Shown in pieces: positions 59,903 through 64,000 of a DNA stretch of 64,000 bases. The DNA is from Toxotes chatareus (lineage: Eukaryota > Chordata > Actinopteri > Toxotidae). The stretch spans positions 9,865,241 through 9,929,240 of the forward strand of contig CM028894.1 in NCBI GenBank assembly GCA_016801885.1. Direction: 5' to 3'. A model generated the notes under the pieces. The model saw only the letters and a program-made list of their open reading frames with translations, was not told the origin of the DNA and searched no databases. Position 1 is the first letter of the stretch; every line of letters begins with the position of its first letter. A program made the translations under genes and the position numbers.

Positions 59903-62900
59903 AGGGAGCACCAGGCAATGAACGGGCACGTAAATGAGGCTACCTTTCTACTTTGTATAATGGTGTTCACTCGCAACTATGGGAGGAGAAAAACAAAGAT
60001 GAAATTAATCACTCTAGCCTCGTCCCTCCCCCTTCTCTCATCTCTCTTCCCCCTTCAAGTTCAGAGCTCCTGCAGACTTTTTAACTAGTTTTATTTAATT
60101 ACAGACAGCTTTGGAGGGTGCACACGACTGCCGTTGACCTAAATCCGGAAACTGGGACGTGTTTTTTTTTTTTTTTTCCCTTGCCCCCTCCAACTTTCTT
60201 ACTCCACTCCATTGATTTTGTCTGTGTGGACCCCGAGCACGAGCAAATTAGCTGAGCACGGCCATCAGTTTGACACTCGCTCTCTCTGTCTTGCCGCTGC
60301 ATTTGAATTAGCCAGCGTGAAGCTGAAGTACAGGGCCACAGCTTCTTCTCCTCCCAATTTAATCTGGAGAATGTGTAGGGGAATTGGGAATCCCATCCAT
60401 TTGGGGTCCCTGACAGCACGACAGCCATTATAAAACAAATTGGAGAGCAGCCTCTTTGTTCACACTGATGTAGTCGCAGTAATGGACAAGATTAAGGCAA
60501 AGTGTGAAGCAACTCCTCGAGCTAAAGCAAAATTCAAAGCAGGCACCAGGGATTTTCTGGTGTGACAGTTGAGTATCAGTTAATTATTTTTATGGTACAA
60601 GATGGTTTGAGTGGCTACTCTCTCTCTCCCTCCGTGTCTCTCGCTCAGTGTAGCTCTTGGCTGTGTGATTTCCTACGTGGTTTGCTTTGACAAACACAGC
60701 TCCGCTCCGCTCCGCGCTCCCTTCTGCTCCCTTCTGAGATTGATTCCTGAAAGAAACCGTTCCAAACCATGGTGGTTCTCTCTTTTCTCGTTTTTTTTTT
60801 TTTTCCCTCCATCTCCTCGAGCCCAGAGTTCTCCGACCCCAGGAATAATCCTCCTTGATCCACCAATGGCATGCAGCGCACAGGAAAATAGCCCAGAGGA
60901 CAGCTGAACCCCTTTAGCCCTGCTGGAATGTTGACCACGTGCACATAGACACACACACCTATACATACACACACAGGCCATACATTCAAGCACACAGTGG
61001 AGCATGGTGCAGAGCGGAACAGAGAGGTTCAGTTTAAAGATTGCTGATCTGGAATCAGTTGCAAGCAGCCCAGCTTCCCCCCAATGTGTCGCCTCTTAGA
61101 TTTTATTTGTGAGGCTGACATTTCCTGACAGCAAACACCATGTGAGGTGACTAAAGCTGAATAGAGTAGAAGGAAGGAAATCCATTTCCTACAGAAAGCC
61201 ATTAAACATTGTAATACAAATGAGCTCCCTGATGTAGTTTTATAAACACAGTTCAGTGTTTCCTCTTTGGGGCTGGGGGGGGGCTTAATTTGTCTCCCTT
61301 CTTTTTTCCCTTGTCTTTCTCTCTCTCTTGCCTTGGCTTGTTGGCGCCAGGTGTCTCCACTTCCTGTATGTATGCATTTCAAAGTAAAAGCCCACTACAC
61401 AGAGTCATGTACTTGCAACTTTGGGCCACCGCTGAAAAAAAGGTGTGTTACGGAAATGCTGCAGTTCGTATGTGAGAGAATACTGTCCAGTTGTTTTGAC
61501 AGTTGTTACTGTACTTTCCATTAAATCAGCTCACATGCCCATATTTCTCTAGTTTGTGCGTATGTGTGTATTTGTGTGTGTGTTACATCCATTATTGATC
61601 TGTCTGAGTTATAGCAGATGTCAGGAACAGTGGCATGCCAACAAGCCATGTAATCCAACCCTCAGTTTTCAGTGTGTGAGGCTCTTTTTATAGGAAAGAA
61701 TGAGAATCGGTGCCAATATAGACACGGACGCAGACTCATACACATCCGCTCTCATTCGTTCTCCATATCTTGTGGCTCATGGAAAGCGGAATGCATATCA
61801 CATGAAAACATTTTATTTTTATTCTGAGGCTTGGGCTAGATGACAGATCACATACTGGTCGTATTTCTTGGTTCGGTCGCCCCTCACCACTGTCGTTATC
61901 TTGTCATTGTTAGTTCAGCTCCATTGTAGTCTCAGCATTAAATGGCCTCCTCTGCTCTTTCTGCTCTGCTGAGCTTGGAAGGAGTTGTGGCAGAGCTTAC
62001 AAAGTTTTGCTGTTGCTTAGAATTGCCTGATACCCAGTGGTACACAGCGTACTTGGAAATGCCACTGTTGAATTGTTGAATGCCTCTTTGTTTGAAGGCC
62101 CTCAGGATGCTGAACTCTATTGGTAACAGCTCTGCAGACTTCATTGGAAACCTGAAAAGTAATTCTCAGCAGCTTTTAGCAATAAATTAATTCAGAACCA
62201 GAGTCAGAAACACAAGAGCAAACGTCATTGAGGGACTTACTAGTGTTTATGAGTCCTAATTGTACTGTTAGAAACAATCATGACTTCCCTGTTTTGCCTC
62301 ATATTTCCATCTTAAGGAGAATCAGACGTGATGTAATTTGCAAAACATACAAGAACCACAACAATGCTGACATCTCTCTTGTATATGGTATAAACCAGAA
62401 TTAGCTTTGGGTTTTGCTCTGTGCTTAGTGTTGTGTGGTGTTCCTCTGTTGACACAAGTGCATAGATGTGCTTGATAACTTGCTTTAATGACTTAAAGTA
62501 CTGGTCGCTTTACACTGCCTTGGTTTTCTGCCTTGGTTGCTCTTCCTCTCCTTTCACTCTCACCTCTCTTCAGCTGTGTATTGATTGGAAAACACTGTGT
62601 ACAGTGTTCATTGTATTAGGTTTGGTTGGTGTTATTTTGTTCTGAATAGGCATTGTGTTGTATCAATTTCAATATTTCTCTGTGCAGATAACATTGGATT
62701 TAAATGGGCTTTTACACATAATGTCCATTGTGATATGGTATCTTTTTTAAAGCTGGTTCCCTTTTAAGTTGTTAGTTTAGCTGCTCTTTGTCCCATGTTA
62801 CGGGGAGCGAACATATTCAAGGCTGTAGATTCCTATTGTGAAGCAGTGACTGGCTGGCTGGCTGGTTTAGCTGTTAATAAGGTATGCTCCAGTGGCTTGT

Positions 62901-64000
62901 ATTTGTGTAGCACCTGCCATCTGTGTGTCCTTGAGTGGACCTACTATGTGTGTACACAAGTGTGTGTGTGTGCGTGTGTGTTTCAGAGTTTCTTCATGCT
63001 GCCACTTCCTGTGAAGTGTCTTCAATTACCCTGGCTGTGCTCTGAGGCTATCACCGTCTGTCTCTCTGTGTCTGTGTCCTCGCTGCATTCATACATGTCC
63101 TGCTCGTGTCACGGTGCACGTGTCAGTCAGTTCTTCTTTGTGCGACTCGACCCCGTGCAGTTAATCTGAGCTCACGTCCAACATCACAACCTGCACCCAG
63201 CGGCCCCCTTCAGCTCGGCGCAGACAGCCCACACTGTGGTCTTTTCATTCACTCTTGTGCTTTTCATACTCTCCCCACTGACTCGAATCACTCACTCACT
63301 GATGCTTCACTGTTCTCTCCTTATACAGTCTCTCTGTCTCTACTTGTCACAGAGCTCTTTGTTTTATTTCCTCAGGAGGAGAACTGAATGAAGGCTACTA
63401 GGCCACGATGTGAAGTCAACATATAGAGTAATGACTACACAGCATTTGGGATACAGGCCCAGTGGGACTTCCTCTTTCTCATTTGTTTGTGATGCTTGTT
63501 TTATTCTCCCCATTTTTGTGTTTTATCTTGTTTGCAACAAACTCGGCTAAAGGAGACTCTTTGTGGTTGGTGGCAGAAGTGCCAACTTTCAGTAGACATG
63601 GAAACAAGTAACATCGTTGCTTGATTTGTCCTCACATCTCCAATTAGCTCCAGCCCTATCATCAACATTGCCATCTTCCCCTTTCTCTTTGTCTTTGTCT
63701 CTTTGCGCTCCAGTTGCTGCATCTTCTGGGAGGCTTAGCATTTAGCGGTAGCAGCATGGGGTCATTTTGTCTGTGACTCACTGATATTGTTGCTTCAAAG
63801 GGACACAAGTACGGTCAGGCTCATTGCTAATGGAAGACTTGTGATCTGTATGGTAATAAGATGAAAATGCAGAGGTTGAAGTCAATATTAACCCTGTGGT
63901 TCACTGCTGACATTTATGCTTATCTTCAGGGTTACTCTTCTTGCCCTGGCTCTCCTGTTTTTGCATCTTTACCCAACTTATTATTTTTTTAAAATTTTAC

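Larger units (their letters stand above)
47046..64000 (+). other. dock4: dock4 intron 1 (5' part, continues beyond window)
   Basis: The interval begins with the GTAAGT donor. I found no frame encoding the next DOCK4 residues (an SH3 segment resembling IASFRGTVPYGL), so at least 16.9 kb is intron 1, in keeping with the very long first intron known in vertebrate DOCK4. It holds simple repeats, pieces of dispersed repeats (51.97, 54.56, 56.49 and 59.46 kb), a GC-rich patch at 50.7-51.1 kb, and repeat-poor stretches such as 49.2-50.3 kb that look like candidate conserved noncoding elements. Confidence 0.8.

Overview
The window looks like genomic DNA from a teleost fish. Evidence is the vertebrate exon/intron structure with GT-AG splicing, the abundance of (CA)n, (GA)n and (TA)n microsatellites, and dispersed repeat families that I recognise as typical of percomorph-type fish. 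The exact species cannot be read from the sequence. Only about 2% is coding, and almost all the longer open frames elsewhere are chance frames over microsatellites and low-complexity DNA.

Two genes are clearly supported. (1) A complete ifrd1 gene (interferon-related developmental regulator 1, TIS7/PC4) lies on the minus strand from about 23.95 kb to 17.6 kb. I resolved 12 coding exons, all with GT-AG introns, that join in one frame to a 428-residue protein. A TATA box, CCAAT boxes, a 40-codon upstream ORF in the 5' leader and an AATAAA signal frame the transcript. (2) The first coding exon of dock4 lies on the plus strand at 47,009-47,045. It encodes the DOCK4 N-terminus MWIPTEHEKYGV and ends at a perfect GTAAGT donor. 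Everything from 47,046 to the right edge is then dock4 intron 1; exon 2 is not in the window.

The genes point away from each other across about 23 kb. In mammals the order is DOCK4 - ZNF277 - IFRD1, with ZNF277 divergent from DOCK4, so the ifrd1-dock4 neighbourhood is conserved here. I could not recognise ZNF277 exons between them. A promoter-like CRE plus ZNF143/SBS-type motif at 46.17-46.20 kb lies upstream of dock4, where a divergent promoter would be expected.

Region by region: 1-17.6 kb is intergenic, with microsatellites, a G-quadruplex candidate at 10.16 kb and several degraded copies of an inverted-repeat element. 17.6-24.1 kb is ifrd1. 24.1-46.1 kb is intergenic, with a hairpin element at 28.2-28.5 kb and long CA and GA arrays. 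46.1-47.05 kb is the dock4 promoter, leader and exon 1, which carries a train of upstream ORFs. 47.05-64 kb is dock4 intron 1, with a GC-rich patch near 50.7-51.1 kb, possible conserved enhancers and repeat fragments.

I found no rRNA, tRNA, CRISPR array or intact autonomous transposon. No wholly new system is evident. The most interesting features are regulatory: the ifrd1 uORF, the abutting dock4 uORFs, and the ZNF143-type motif.
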